A stretch of 64,000 nucleotides of DNA from Nemophila menziesii (lineage: Eukaryota > Streptophyta > Magnoliopsida > Boraginales > Hydrophyllaceae). Under the pieces are notes generated by a model. The model was not told where the DNA came from. It searched no databases and was given only the letters and a program-made list of their open reading frames with translations. How positions within the stretch are numbered: position 1 is the first letter of the stretch; every line of letters starts with the position of its first letter. The stretch is from NCBI GenBank assembly GCA_029959085.1, contig JARWIR010000024.1, positions 16,728,296-16,792,295 of the forward strand, written 5' to 3'. The position numbers and the translations under genes are program-made. Positions 23,843 through 34,804 of this stretch are shown here, in pieces.

Positions 23843-25388
23843 TGGTGTCGCCTAGGGTGTGATAAAAATAAGATAAATAAAGTCTAGAAAACTACGCACT
23901 CTCACCCTAGACAGGCACAGTACTGCAAGTATTACATAACGTCTGCAAGTTTTAGTTAGTAAGTTGAGTTCGTTCTCAGGGACTTAAGTGTGCTAGTCGG
24001 ATAGGTAACAATAATGAGTAAGCAATAATTAATTAAAAGACAGAAAATAAAAGAAGTAGAATTTCGAAATTACTAATTAAAACTAGGAAAATAAAGACAA
24101 TAAAATAAATACGAAGAATATGAGATGAGAAATATAGCTTTGGTTTTGCTAGTATGCACTAATCTTTCTCATTCTTTCTATTAGATCTAGTTTATAAGGG
24201 AGAATATTAGCTCTTGTATACTTAGTCAGGATTCTAAATTCCCATACCTTAGACCTTGAGAGCGACTAAGGGGGCTACGGCACAACCAAGACGTGGTTTA
24301 AAATAGGGTTATCAAGCGCTACCAAGGCCCTAAGCAAACACTTCAATAATTGGTGATATGGTGATTAAAACAAACCCTAATGACTATTTAGTTAGAATCA
24401 TGTTTTGTCAGAACTAATATCGACACTAGACGTTATGTGGTGTTTCAATAATTAGACACCCAGCTAAGGTGATCATCTAACTACTATTAAGGTAATCCTA
24501 TACTCGTGCACTAGCAAGGAAAACAATCATTAAATCAAAACACATAATCAAATATAAGGGTAAGCAGCTAATATCAATTTAAAACATATAATTCCCAAAG
24601 AACTTAGATAGAAGAATTAAAATTCATAGATTATACATGATGCAAAACCCAAGCTATGGGAGGTTTAGTTCATACCCAATGGAAATAAACTAAAAGAAAT
24701 TACTAAAGACATCATCTTGCTCTCTACAATAAACTGGAAGAATAAAACCTTAAGAACTAATTACTATGATGCAAGGATTGCTAGGATTTTTTTACAAGTG
24801 ATATAAGGGTGTATTTATAGGTGTTTAGAAGCCCTAATTCGTTTTCTTGAGGGAGAGGTAAAGTAGTGGACTCCAAGCCCAACTCAAATTTGTATGGAAA
24901 TAAAGATAAATGCTGCTGACTTGTTTTGAGCATATCTTCTTCGTTATTGGTCGGTTTTTGCTCCATAATATACCAAAAGAATCCTCAGCGAATTATCTAC
25001 GCCCCTATGAAAGGAATTTACCAAAATCGGCTTCCTTGTAATAGTAATCACCACTTCTTTAGGCGTGTGCTGCAGAATCTCAGATTTAGGCAGCTTTTCC
25101 TTTTCCATATTTTTAGCTTTTGTTTCCTTATCTCCAATTACCATGCTAATCTCTTTCCATAAGTTATAGTCTTTGACTTGGACTCTAATTAATCTCCATA
25201 ATTATCTTTAAAGCTTCACACTAAATAAACAATCAAACCCAATATGCTCTAAAAATATTATTTTACTAAATCAAGACTCAAAATAGGAAAGTGCACTATT
25301 TCTCAAGAAAATCGACATTTATGACTTCTAAATCACTAAAAATGATGTCTCATCCTAATATAAATCTATCACAAATGAGGAGACATCA
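23843..25388 (-). repeat. 5' LTR of the Athila-like element
   Basis: Same sequence as 15405-16951 apart from about 16 hand-counted differences, including one single-base indel. The visible changes are scattered substitutions and no large rearrangement. TG...CA ends and the adjoining primer-binding site identify it as the 5' LTR in minus-strand sense. Confidence 0.95.
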
Positions 25389-25393
25389 ATATT

Positions 25394-26762
25394 TCAGAAG
25401 TATTGAAGATTAAAAGTGGTTTCTTACCTGTTAGGTACTTAGGTGTACCTCTACACTCCAAAAAATTGAGTGTAGATGAGGGGAACAAGCTTATAAGCAA
25501 GATATTTAACAGTATAAATCAATGGTATTCCAAATTTCTATCTTATGCAGGAAGGCTTGAATTGATTAAATGTGGTCTAATAAGTAAGGTGCTGTTTTGG
25601 TGTCGTGTATTCCTCCTCCCTAAGCAGGTAATATATAAACTAAATCAATTGATGAATAGTTTTTTGTGGAAGGGTAGTGCAGATGGTGCACAAGGTGCGA
25701 GAAACTCATGGGAAAAAGTATGTACACACAAGAAAAATGGAGGCTTGGTAATTCCAAAAATAGAAAATTTAAATTTAGTTTGTCTGCTTTTTACCTTTTG
25801 GAGAATGTATGCGCAAGAGGACAACTTGTGGAGTAAGTGGGTGAAATGCAACATTGTAAGAAACATATGCATTTGGAGTTTAGAAGAAAAAACTTCACAT
25901 ACTTGGATTTGGAAGAAGATTATGAAGGTTAGGAAATGTGCTTATAATTTTATATCATAAAGTTGGAGATGGGAAAAGTACTTGTATAATTTGGGATAAA
26001 TGGCTTGATAGAGCTAGTGTTCAGGAAGTACTTGAAATTGAGTTTGAAAAAAGTAATATCAATAGCAATAAGACAGTTCATGATTGTTATGGGAGGAATA
26101 GGTGGAGACTTCCACCATGTATAGGTAAGCTACTTCCAAAATTGAATGACTATAGCTTGACAGATGGTAGAGATGTTAAGTATTGGAGTGAAAGTAAAAA
26201 TAACAAGTTTTCTTTCAGTAAAACTCTCGCTAAAATTAACTCTGAGGAAGCTTTGGAAGAAGTAAAGTGGTATAAGTTTGTTTGGGCAAAGAAGAATATA
26301 CCGAGATATGCTTTCATCACATGGGTTGCAATTCAAGACAAACTTAATACTAAACAAAGAATGAGCAGTTGGAATTCTTCTATAAATCCTTTATGTGACT
26401 TTTGCAGAGCTGCCATTGAAGATAATGAACATTTGTTTATTAAATGTTCTTTCACAAAAAGAATCTTAAGAATAGTCCTGGACAGATGTAATATTAATCA
26501 AATGCCTGAGAATTTTGAGCAGTTAAATGATCTAATTGCAAAGTGTATTTGTGAAGAGGAGAGTACACTAAATAGTTGTTTATGTACCTCTTATATTTAT
26601 GTCATCTGGTGTGAGAGAAATGATAGAGGTCATGGTGGTTTGGGCCAAACTGAGGAGCAAATTATTGATAGGGAAATAAAGAATGTTAATCTCAAAGTGA
26701 AAGGATGGAAAGTTAAAAAGAAGTCCATAAACGAGAGGATTGAGAAACTAGTTAGTGGTTAA
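25394..26762 (+). pseudogene. LINE ORF2, 3' part: RT thumb and zf-RVT
   Basis: Reading resumes after the ATATT duplication in the same frame that was open at 15404, so the insertion is precise. Motifs: PVRYLGVPL, YAGRLELIK, FLWKG and NGGLVIPK (RT C-terminal region). A frameshift occurs between about 25938 and 25960, after which the zf-RVT region follows: WYKFVWAKKNIPRYAFITW and CDFCRAAIEDNEHLFIKC. The frame ends at 26762. Bases 26763-26976 form the LINE 3' leader and A-rich tail. No RNase H domain is present, in contrast to the LINE pieces at 29.9 kb and 44 kb. Confidence 0.9.
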
Positions 26763-27174
26763 AGTTTTAATGTCTTGTTTTGTAATAGGCCGTTTTATTT
26801 TTCAGTTTTAATGTAGCTAATGGGCCGAGTACTTGTAATAGTAATGTAGGTGTTATGGGATTTTGTTTTTTAGAGTATTAATTCCTATGTTAGGATTAAT
26901 GTCTAAAAATAAGTAAAGGTTGTAAAGACAATTGGAGTGTTGATTTGATTAATAAAAGTTTGATTTGTTGATAAAAAAAATTAAATGGAATTAAAGTAAA
27001 AGTAATGATTAAACAATAATAGATAAAGTAAACAACTAAAATAATAGAGATAATTAGATGAGAAGGATGCTTGAGGATACTGTATGTAATATACTATGCC
27101 TCTAATTGACTTTGCTATTCATAAGGGCAAGTTGATAATTTACACATGTTGATTTCAAGATTCAATTAGAGTTG

Positions 27175-28190
27175 TGGTGGTGGATAGGGTGTGATAAAAT
27201 AATGATAGATAAAGATAAGAACCAACACCCTTAAACCAGTCACAGAAACTCACTGCAAGTATCACATGTCATTTGCAAGTTTAGTTTAAGTAAGTAAGAT
27301 TCGTTCTTAGGGACTTAGTATGTTAGAATTAAGGTTAGAAAAGAAAGCGTAGTAAAGAATAGTTGCTTGAATAAAAAGATAGAAAACAAAGATGAATAAT
27401 TTAGAAAGATAATTAATTAATTAAACTAATAATGCAAATAAAGTAAATACGAAAGAATGAGATGAGAGATATAGCTTAGGTTTGCTAGTATGCACTTATC
27501 CTTCTATTTCTTCTGCTAGTTATAAAGGTGATTAAAGCTCTTAGAGTAAGTAGTCAGGATTCTATATTCCTCCTAACCCCTTTCCGGGTAGACTTAGGTG
27601 GCGACCTAACAATTACCAAGGGACTTGGGTAAGGAGACCCTGCGCAATGGTCAGTGGTTAATCTCAAACCCTAGTGACTATCTAGTTAGGCAAGCCTGTC
27701 AGGATCACTACCGCACACTAGACGTTTATGTGGTGTTTCTACAAATGGACAACCCTTGTTGGTGACCATCCAACTTCTATGGTAATCCTATACTTGTGCA
27801 CTAGCAAGAACTACATTCAATACATCAAAGCACATAAAACAAATATAAATGTTAAGAAGCTAAATCGATTTAAAAAGGGTTTTCCCAAACATACTTAGAT
27901 AGCAGAAAATAGAATTCAAAGATCATACATATGCAAAACCCAAACTATGGGACATTTAGTTTATGTCAGTAAGAAATAAACTAAAAAAATGATACATACT
28001 GTCAACTTGCTTCTTCTGATGTTGCTACTTGATACTATGGACTAATAATTAAGTAAGGACATGTTTACAATGATAAAAGTGTGTATTTATAGTTATTTCT
28101 GAACCCTAGGTCTAAATCTTGGAGTGGAAGGAAAGTAATTGGAGTCCAAGTCCAATTCAAATTCGTTTCCTAAAATATAGGTGCTATTAG
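27175..28190 (-). repeat. Diverged gypsy LTR relic related to the Athila-like LTRs
   Basis: From TGGTGGTGGATAGGGTGTG onward the sequence follows the LTRs at 15405 and 23843 block by block: the CTGCAAGTATCAC and TTCGTTCTTAGGGACTTAG words, the CTAGTATGCACTTATCC block, the TGCACTAGCAAG block and the GTGTATTTATAG region. Similarity fades near 28190, so about one third of the LTR is missing. It is much more diverged than the two intact LTRs. From 28190 to 28457 the sequence is AT-rich with nothing recognisable. Confidence 0.8.
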
Positions 28191-28457
28191 TGAGAATTTT
28201 TTTTATATTACTTAAGATTATAAGTGTTCATTACTTGATTGATTTTATAAATTATGATTGTATGAAATAGGAATTAATAGATTTAAATTTATTGTAGTAT
28301 TGTAAATTAAGATAAGTATTTTTAGATTATAAGTTTATATTTAATTGATATATTAATAGCCTACATGGACAAGTAATAGTAGCATAATTGTATTGAAATA
28401 TTAGTCTCTATTGGACAATGTATTTCAAGAAATGGTGTGAAAATATTATTGACCAAG

Positions 28458-28635
28458 CATCCGAATTCGAAGCGAACCAAAACCAAACCGAAACGAACCA
28501 ATTCGGAACCAAAAACTGAATGTGGAACCAAATGCGAACCACCCGGTTTGGTTATTAAATTATAAAAAACCGAAATATTCAGTTCGGTTCTGGTTTTGGC
28601 CGAAAACCGAGACGAACCGAACCATGCTCACCCCT
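28458..28635. mobile_element. Small AACCGAA-rich MITE, probably hAT-type and truncated
   Basis: The segment is dominated by AACCGAA and GTTCGG words in both orientations and ends with the complement of TAGGGGTGAGCATGG, a terminus common in small hAT elements. The matching left terminus is not clear and no duplication was found. Confidence 0.5.
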
Positions 28636-28639
28636 ATAT

Positions 28640-29235
28640 CAAGCTGTTAAAAATAGTTGGCACCAATCCCTTGAATTCAAAAAGGTATTTTAGGCTCGGC
28701 TATGTTACGTCGTGAAGCCGATACAACCAAACAGTCGACTGGTCTTATCAAGTAGCATGGGACCAAGCCTGGCCCGTAAGAGTTGTGAATATTTTTTTTG
28801 TTTGAATTAAAACGTTGAGTATATCGAAGTGTCCAAAACCTAATTTATCTTCATTCTAGGAGTTCGGCGAGACCAGGTATTGGTTGTTAAACGTTTTCTT
28901 ATACTTAGCTTCTGTTTGTTTTTTGTTTTATTTCTCTCTGTTTATAATATGTAAAGGGTAAAGAACCATGTGGCCCTTTATCTTTAATAGTGACAATACA
29001 TGATCTATAAAAAGTCACGAAATAGTCTTTTATGTTAGTATTTTGTGACACCGTGATCCTTTTTTTGCATTTTTTGTCAGTTGACTTTTAGTCAACGTCG
29101 TGTGGCGCCTCAACACCACGTCATCCAAAACCGAGATTTTTGTTTCCTACGTGACAAGGGAAAGTTTGTCATTATCTATTATAACACATGTACATATACG
29201 CACAAAAACATCAAAACACACACTAACACACTAAA
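28640..29235. other. Non-coding stretch
   Basis: No gene or recognisable element. A short CA-rich run (CAAAACACACACTAACACAC) leads into the minisatellite that follows. Confidence 0.5.
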
Positions 29236-29576
29236 ACACACACATTCTTGGTGCTCTTCATTACAATTCAGAAAACACAGTCAAACACCAAACTGCTCAC
29301 TCCAATAGTCACAACATCAAATGTGTTATTCGTTACAATTCAAAAAATACAATATAACAACAAATTATTCACTCCAACATTCACGATATCGAAAACTACA
29401 TCAAAAATTACAATAACACCAAATCAACTAAATAGAGTATAACACTGAGTTGCCCCAAATGGATATTTACTGCAAAACAATTCAAAAATGCAGTTAACAC
29501 TACATTGCTCACTCCACAACAAATTCAAAAAAAATACAATATACACCAAATTGCTCACTCCCAACTACATTATAAC

Positions 29577-30842
29577 CATTGTTCTAAAAATCGGCCTACG
29601 TGGCCGCCTAGGAGTTACAAGGTAGCATAACTTCCAAAAATGGCCCAGGCGGCCTCGAGGTGGTTCCAGAAGGTCCTAGGCTGACCCAGGCGACGCTTAG
29701 GCGGTCTAAAGCAAAAAAAAAAAATATAAAATTATTTTTTAATACAAAATATTTAAAAAAAATTTAACAATTTTTTTTATAAACCTAAAAAAATATTAAA
29801 ATAAATATCAAAACCGCCTAACAAGAAAACGCCTGCCTAGGCGCCCGCCTAGTCCCTAAGCGTTCGAAGGTGGTCGGCCGCCCACCTATCGCCTAGCGCC
29901 TATCACGAAGACGTATGTGAATGGTGTGAGAATGGAAGTGAAAATGTGGAACATATATTCTTGGAGTGTCATTTTAGCAGAAGTGTATGGGCTAATTGCC
30001 AATTACAAATTAAGATTGAGGAGAAAGTGGATTTAAAGATTGGTGATTGGATTATTAAAATTGTTGAGAGTTATGCTAATAATGGTTGGGATAAAAGGTA
30101 CGTAACTGCGGCTGTTTTACTTACTCTTCGGAATATATGGAAAGCGAGAATGAAAGGACTTTTTGAAAAAAAAGAAATGGGTGATCCAGGAAATCTAAGA
30201 AAAAACAAAATTTACCATGAAATATCTATTTGATACAAAGAAAGTAGTGGATAATGTGGGTAAGAATAATAAGAAGGAAAATATTGGTGCGGATGATGAT
30301 TGCAACCCGATATACGATGATGAGGCGGATTTGGTTTGGTTTTGCGATGCATCACATACAAAAAGCTGGGAACCGACTAGTATGGTGTCGATAGCAGTTA
30401 ACAAAGATGGTGGAATTAGTAATATTAATTCTAAAAGAGCAAGGGTAAATAGTAGCTTGGAAGGTGAAATGTGGGCGATATTATTAGCCATGAGATCGGC
30501 GGCAAGCATTGGCGCCAAGAGTAGCTCTTTCTACTCGGACAACCTTGAGGTAATTCAAGGTATTAAAAGAAGACGAGGAATTGACTGGAGAATCCGTCCC
30601 ATGATTTCGGAGGCATGGAGATGGATAGGAAAACTCCCCGATTAAAAAGTCAACCACATTCAAAGGAAATATAATGGAATTGCTGATATCCTAGCTAAGA
30701 GTATTAGACTCAATTTAGATTTATCTAATTGTTCTACTAGTGTTTTAGTAGAATTTAGTGAAAGTGTCAATAATGTATATTCGAAATGTACCAAACATCT
30801 ATGCTAGTCTATTTCTTTTTGACAAAAAGAAAAAAAGAAAAG
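29577..30842 (+). mobile_element. 5'-truncated LINE with a CCTAGGCG-rich piece at its 5' side
   Basis: ATTATAAC occurs at 29569-29576 and 30843-30850, a plausible LINE duplication. The 3' end is the A-rich tail GACAAAAAGAAAAAAAG. The first part (29586-29912) is rich in GCCTAGGCG words and probably derives from a hAT MITE inserted in the LINE, but its own borders could not be fixed. Coding remnants fill 29930-30807. Confidence 0.65.
29930..30807 (+). pseudogene. LINE ORF2 C-terminus: zf-RVT and RNase H
   Basis: The first frame gives CEWCENGSENVEHIFLECHF, the zf-RVT signature, followed by a helical linker ending at 30232. After a frameshift the RNase H-like domain (RVT_3 type) is visible: LVWFCDASH with the first Asp, GEMWAILLAMRSA with Glu, YSDNLEVI with Asp, then a TAA at 30643-30645, then YNGIADILAKS with the last Asp. 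All four acidic residues are present despite the frameshift and stop. The EN and RT parts are missing, consistent with 5' truncation. Confidence 0.85.
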
Positions 30843-31386
30843 ATTATAACACTAAATTGTTCACTCCAACCGTCATGGCAAATTATTAGACCCACAAAAA
30901 CTCATACGACACCATAACTGGATATTTATTGCAAAACAATTCAAAAATTACAACGTAAGACCAAATTACTTATTCCAAAAGTTGCGCCAAATAGATGATT
31001 TTTACTATAAAACAATTAAAAACGCATAACCTAGCTATTCTCTAACTAACCATTTTTTATGCAACTAAAGAAGGGTCTTAATGTGATTTAAGTCCGATCC
31101 AGAAACAAGAAAGAAAAAAAGAGGCATCATTTTTATTTCTCAGTATATCATAAATGTTAGGGCATGTGCTTTGTTCATAGCTGTTAGATGTTCTCGAATT
31201 ATTAAATGTATACCAAATCACATGCAACAATGATTGGCACATCAATGTGATACTTTTTTTTTAGGCGAAATCACATATAGTAAAAGGTAGAGTACTACTC
31301 TAGGAAGGATCCAAAATATTACATACTGATAAGGTTATCAAGAAATCTCAGTACTCGATCGACAGACCCTACCCTCTATCTTATTA

Positions 31387-31650
31387 CTACCTCCATTCCT
31401 TAATAATTGTCTCTTTTACCCAAAAAATATATTCTATAATGTATGTCACTTTTAAAATTCCAAAACAAAATAAATGACTTTTTTCCTATTCTACCCTCCT
31501 TTTAAAATGTCCTACCAATTAAATATTTAATTTTCTCTTTTTTATAATTAGAGACATGTTAGTCATTTTAAACTAAATTTCACCTATTTTTTAGGTTTCT
31601 TAATATATGTGAAAAACTCTAAAGAGTCAGTTAATATGGAATGGAGGTAG
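31387..31650. mobile_element. Stowaway-type MITE (Tc1/mariner), 264 bp
   Basis: Ends CTACCTCCATTCC and GGAATGGAGGTAG are perfect inverted repeats flanked by TA on both sides (31385-31386 and 31651-31652), with a short AT-rich interior. Bases 31031-31384 upstream and 31653-32150 downstream contain nothing recognisable. Confidence 0.9.
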
Positions 31651-32152
31651 TATATCATTTGAATGATATAATTTTCCATTCCCCTTAAATTTTCTTGCTT
31701 AATACAAACGAATCATAGGCAAGTTGAAGGATTATCTTACCTATTCCTATGACCGGAGTTTTTTATCACTTATTTCGGTGCCTTTCTTAGGATCCGTAAA
31801 AGTCGCCAACAATCAGATCGGAGTCACAAATTTCTATTTAGGGGTCAACGAAGTTTAGGGGTAACTAATCAGATTTTCTTCTTCTTTATTAATGAATAAT
31901 TAGAGATAAATATTTTTTAATTAAATCTTTAATTTTTTTAAGCCTTTAATTTTTTAATTTAGAGATAAATGCCTAATAGAACAATTATTTATAGAAAACA
32001 TCCCTTTTATATTTTTTATATCTATACTATCCTTTTTATTAAATATATTATTTTATTTTTAATACAATATTTATTTTATCCTTATTATTAAATATATTAT
32101 TTTATTTTTAATACAATATTTATTTTTAAATATTAAACTAATAATAAGGTAC

Positions 32153-32271
32153 TTCTACCACAACCACCACCACCACAACCATCACCACCTCCACCATCAC
32201 AACCACCACCACCACTACAACCACCACAACCATCATCACCTCCACCACCACAACCACAACCACAACCACCA
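32153..32271. repeat. CCA/CAA trinucleotide microsatellite
   Basis: About 120 bases of CCA, CAA and CATCACCTCCACC units. The minus-strand Gly/Cys-rich open frame across it is produced by the repeat. Confidence 0.9.
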
Positions 32272-32291
32272 CTACCTACTACTAATTTCAT

Positions 32292-32749
32292 CACACACGC
32301 GCGTCCGTGAATTTTTTTTAAAATCGTCATAACTAATTCAAAAAAAATCAAAAAATAAAAAAAATTGCATTTTTTGATAAAGCAAATTAATATTACGTCT
32401 ATGATTTCTTTTTTGATTTTTTTTAAATTTTTTGACTTTTTTTAAATTTTTCCGTAGAAACGAAATTCTATGTTTAAACATGAAATTCCATGTTTTAAAC
32501 AGTGAATTTCGTGGCTGCGGAAAACAAATCCCTTATTTCAAAACATGGAATTTCATGTTTAAAACATGGAATTCCGTGTCTGCGAAATAAGAAATTCAAA
32601 AAAATTCAAAAAATTCAAAAAATTCCGAAAAAAATCATTGACGTAAATATTAATTTGTTTTATCCAAATATATAAATTTTTTATTTTTTTTATTTTTTTA
32701 GAATTAGTTATGACGATTTTAAAAAAAAATTCCGGACGCGCGCATGTGT
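32292..32749. mobile_element. Foldback element with long inverted repeats
   Basis: The left arm starts CACACACGCGCGTCCGTGAA and the right arm is its near complement (ending CGCGCATGTGT). The match continues through AAAATCGTCATAACTAATTC and then less well toward the centre. The middle contains a second palindromic block built on CATGGAATTTCATG, which occurs several times in direct and inverted form. No open frame and no clear target duplication were found, so the superfamily is undecided. Bases 32750-33477 to its right are AT-rich and empty. Confidence 0.8.
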
Positions 32750-34229
32750 TTATTAGTTTTTGTTTTATTTTTTTTTCTAATTTCTTTTTTTTAATTGTTA
32801 ATTATAAGGATAGTTTGGGATGTGGCTGTTTTCTATAAAGTTTCTTATTCTAGACATCTTTTTTTAAATAAGTTTTTTAATAGACATTAATTTATAATTA
32901 GCTCTTATTTAATTGTACCTACTAAAATAAAAACACTAATAAATTATACAAATGATAGTAATCACAAAAAATAGTAATTTTTACACAATAGTAATTTTAT
33001 AATAAATTATACAGAATTAGAATAGACAAGCAAATATCACATTGAGAGACATTAGGAAAAAAAAAGTTAATATCACATAACTAATAGATTTGTTTGATAA
33101 TTTTTTTTAAAGAACCAATATTTTCAAACGACTAGGATTACTATGACAATCTATGCTCAAGAACAATTCAGGAAACACCTTGAGAGAAAGTTTTGGTTCC
33201 TCCTAAATTTTTTAGAATTTTCACTTGGTATTCTCAATTATTTTAATTTTTTTTAAACTTTAATTAATTTTATTTATATAAATATTTATTTTTATATGAT
33301 AACGTATAGATTATGTTGGATAATATAAGGACTTATAATATAATTAATTTAAATAAATATAATTTAGAAACCTATCTTATTTTTTTCTGTAATATAGGGA
33401 CTTTTACTGTAAATATTAGATAATATAGGGATCTATATTGCAAGTTTTGCATAATACATGGATTATAGTGTAATTAGTGAAAGTTTTAGAGAATTTCCCA
33501 CACACTTTACTATGGTTGTTTATTGACAGAAGTTTGAAATATAAGATAACTACAAATATAACTCTTATCTATTTGCTAAATCTCTAATTATATCTAAATA
33601 ATTCAAACTTCAACTATCAAATAAGATAGAATCTGAGTCATTATTTAATTCTGTTAACACCCCCTTTCAAGTTGATGGGAATGTAACGAATGTCAATTTG
33701 TCCCGTATCATTTCAAATCGCGGTAGATACAATGGATTAGTAAAGATATATGCACTTTGATTGTTGGTTCTACTGTATTAAATATGAAACGTGTCATTGC
33801 TAACCTTTTCGCGAAAAAATGTATATCAATTTTCAATTGTTTGCTCCTTTGGTGAATAATTGGATTCGAGGCCATATAAATCGAGCTCACAATGTCACAA
33901 TAGATGATGGGCGTGGTATTTTGCAAAATTTAGAGAAAGTCCACGTAAAGAACCCACAAAAGTTCAGAGCCAGGGAAGGGGAGTGCTCTTTCAGCTTCAG
34001 AGTTAGACTTGGATATTGTAGGTTGTTTCTTTGAGCTCCATGAAATGAGATTTTGTACAAAATAAATAGCATACCCGGATGTAGATCGCCTGGTGTCTGG
34101 ACATCCATCCCAATCGGCGTCGCTATATCCAATGAAAGAGAGACCTAGACACGAGGAGAAGAGCATTACATATTAAACAGTGTGTTAAACATAACGCAAA
34201 ATTCTTTTTGCTGCAATGAGATGTGAGGG

Positions 34230-34804
34230 TAGGGTTGTAAATGAACCAAGACGCTCACGAGTAGCTCAAGCTCGACTAAAAAAAAGCTCAGCTCGAGATC
34301 GTTCGTTAAATTAAACGAGTCAAGCTCGAGCCTAAAAACGAGCTTGTTTATTAAACGAGCCGAGTCGAGCCTGCTCGCGAGCTTTTCATAAAAGCTCGTG
34401 AAAAATATAATCAAGTTATAAATATATATTGAATAGTTTTTCCAATTTCTGACAAATACAAATACCATTCAAAATTCAACAATCCAAAGAGAGAGTATGT
34501 GTATGTATTTAATGGTAGTTTACAACAGTCAATTATGTTTAATTGAAAATCTATAAATTAAAATGTTTGCAACAATCAATCTTACAATTAATCCAATTAA
34601 GCCCGAAATAAAAAAAATATTTCGAGCTCAAAATAGATTTAAACAAACTTTTGAGCTCGAGCTTTGTTATATTTTCACTAGCCGAACTCGAACACTAACT
34701 TCACGGCTCGACTAAAGCTCAAGCTCGACTCTTTTAAATCTATGAACAAATAAACAAGCCTGCACATATACTATTTGGCTCGGCTCGCCTCATTTACAAC
34801 CCTA
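34230..34804. mobile_element. hAT MITE with GAGCTCG subterminal repeats (copy 1)
   Basis: Ends TAGGGTTGTAAATGA in both orientations, flanked by TGTGAGGG (34222-34229) and TGTGAGAA (34805-34812), 6 of 8 identical. The subterminal parts are dense in GAGCTCGAGC-like words. The 34166-34468 minus-strand frame across it is non-coding. Confidence 0.88.

Larger units (their letters stand above)
15405..25388 (-). mobile_element. Athila-like Ty3/gypsy LTR retrotransposon derivative lacking the polymerase
   Basis: The 5 bp duplication ATATT (15400-15404 and 25389-25393) flanks two LTRs of 1,547 and 1,546 bp. On the minus strand the order is 5' LTR, primer-binding site (23818-23836), gag-protease (23594-20786), a 110 bp tandem array (20560-20165), ORF2 (19729-18530), about 1.5 kb of non-coding DNA, polypurine tract (16955-16968) and 3' LTR. 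There is no reverse transcriptase, RNase H or integrase catalytic core, so movement would need help from another element. The two LTRs differ at only about 16 positions by hand count, about 1%, so insertion is recent relative to the surrounding decay. Related LTR relics lie at 27175-28190 and 47506-49078. Confidence 0.92.
11663..26976 (+). mobile_element. Full-length L1-type LINE, split by a nested LTR retrotransposon
   Basis: The 17-mer AAAATTAAATGGAATTA flanks the element at 11646-11662 and 26977-26993, a typical LINE target-site duplication. The 3' end runs into an A-rich tail (GATAAAAAAA). Removing the nested 9,984 bp gypsy element and its 5 bp duplication leaves about 5.3 kb, a normal plant L1 length. 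It has a pyrimidine-rich 5' leader (11663-11959), ORF1 (11960-13168), ORF2 (13165-15404 and 25394-26762) and a 3' leader of about 210 bp. Several stops and frameshifts make this copy inactive. Confidence 0.92.
29236..31030. repeat. Minisatellite on CACCAAATTGCTCACTCC, split by a LINE fragment
   Basis: Units with AACACCAAACTGCTCACTCC or close variants plus an AATTCAAAAA-type block occur at about 29285, 29363, 29490 and 29545. After an interruption they continue at about 30848, 30970 and 30995. The unit is about 60-110 bases and poorly conserved. The array is interrupted by 29577-30842, which is flanked by ATTATAAC on both sides. Confidence 0.65.

Noticed and set aside
32133..32351. Gly/Cys-rich minus-strand frame resembling a small secreted peptide
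   Set aside because: It is the translation of the CCA/CAA microsatellite, with no signal peptide or regular Cys spacing.
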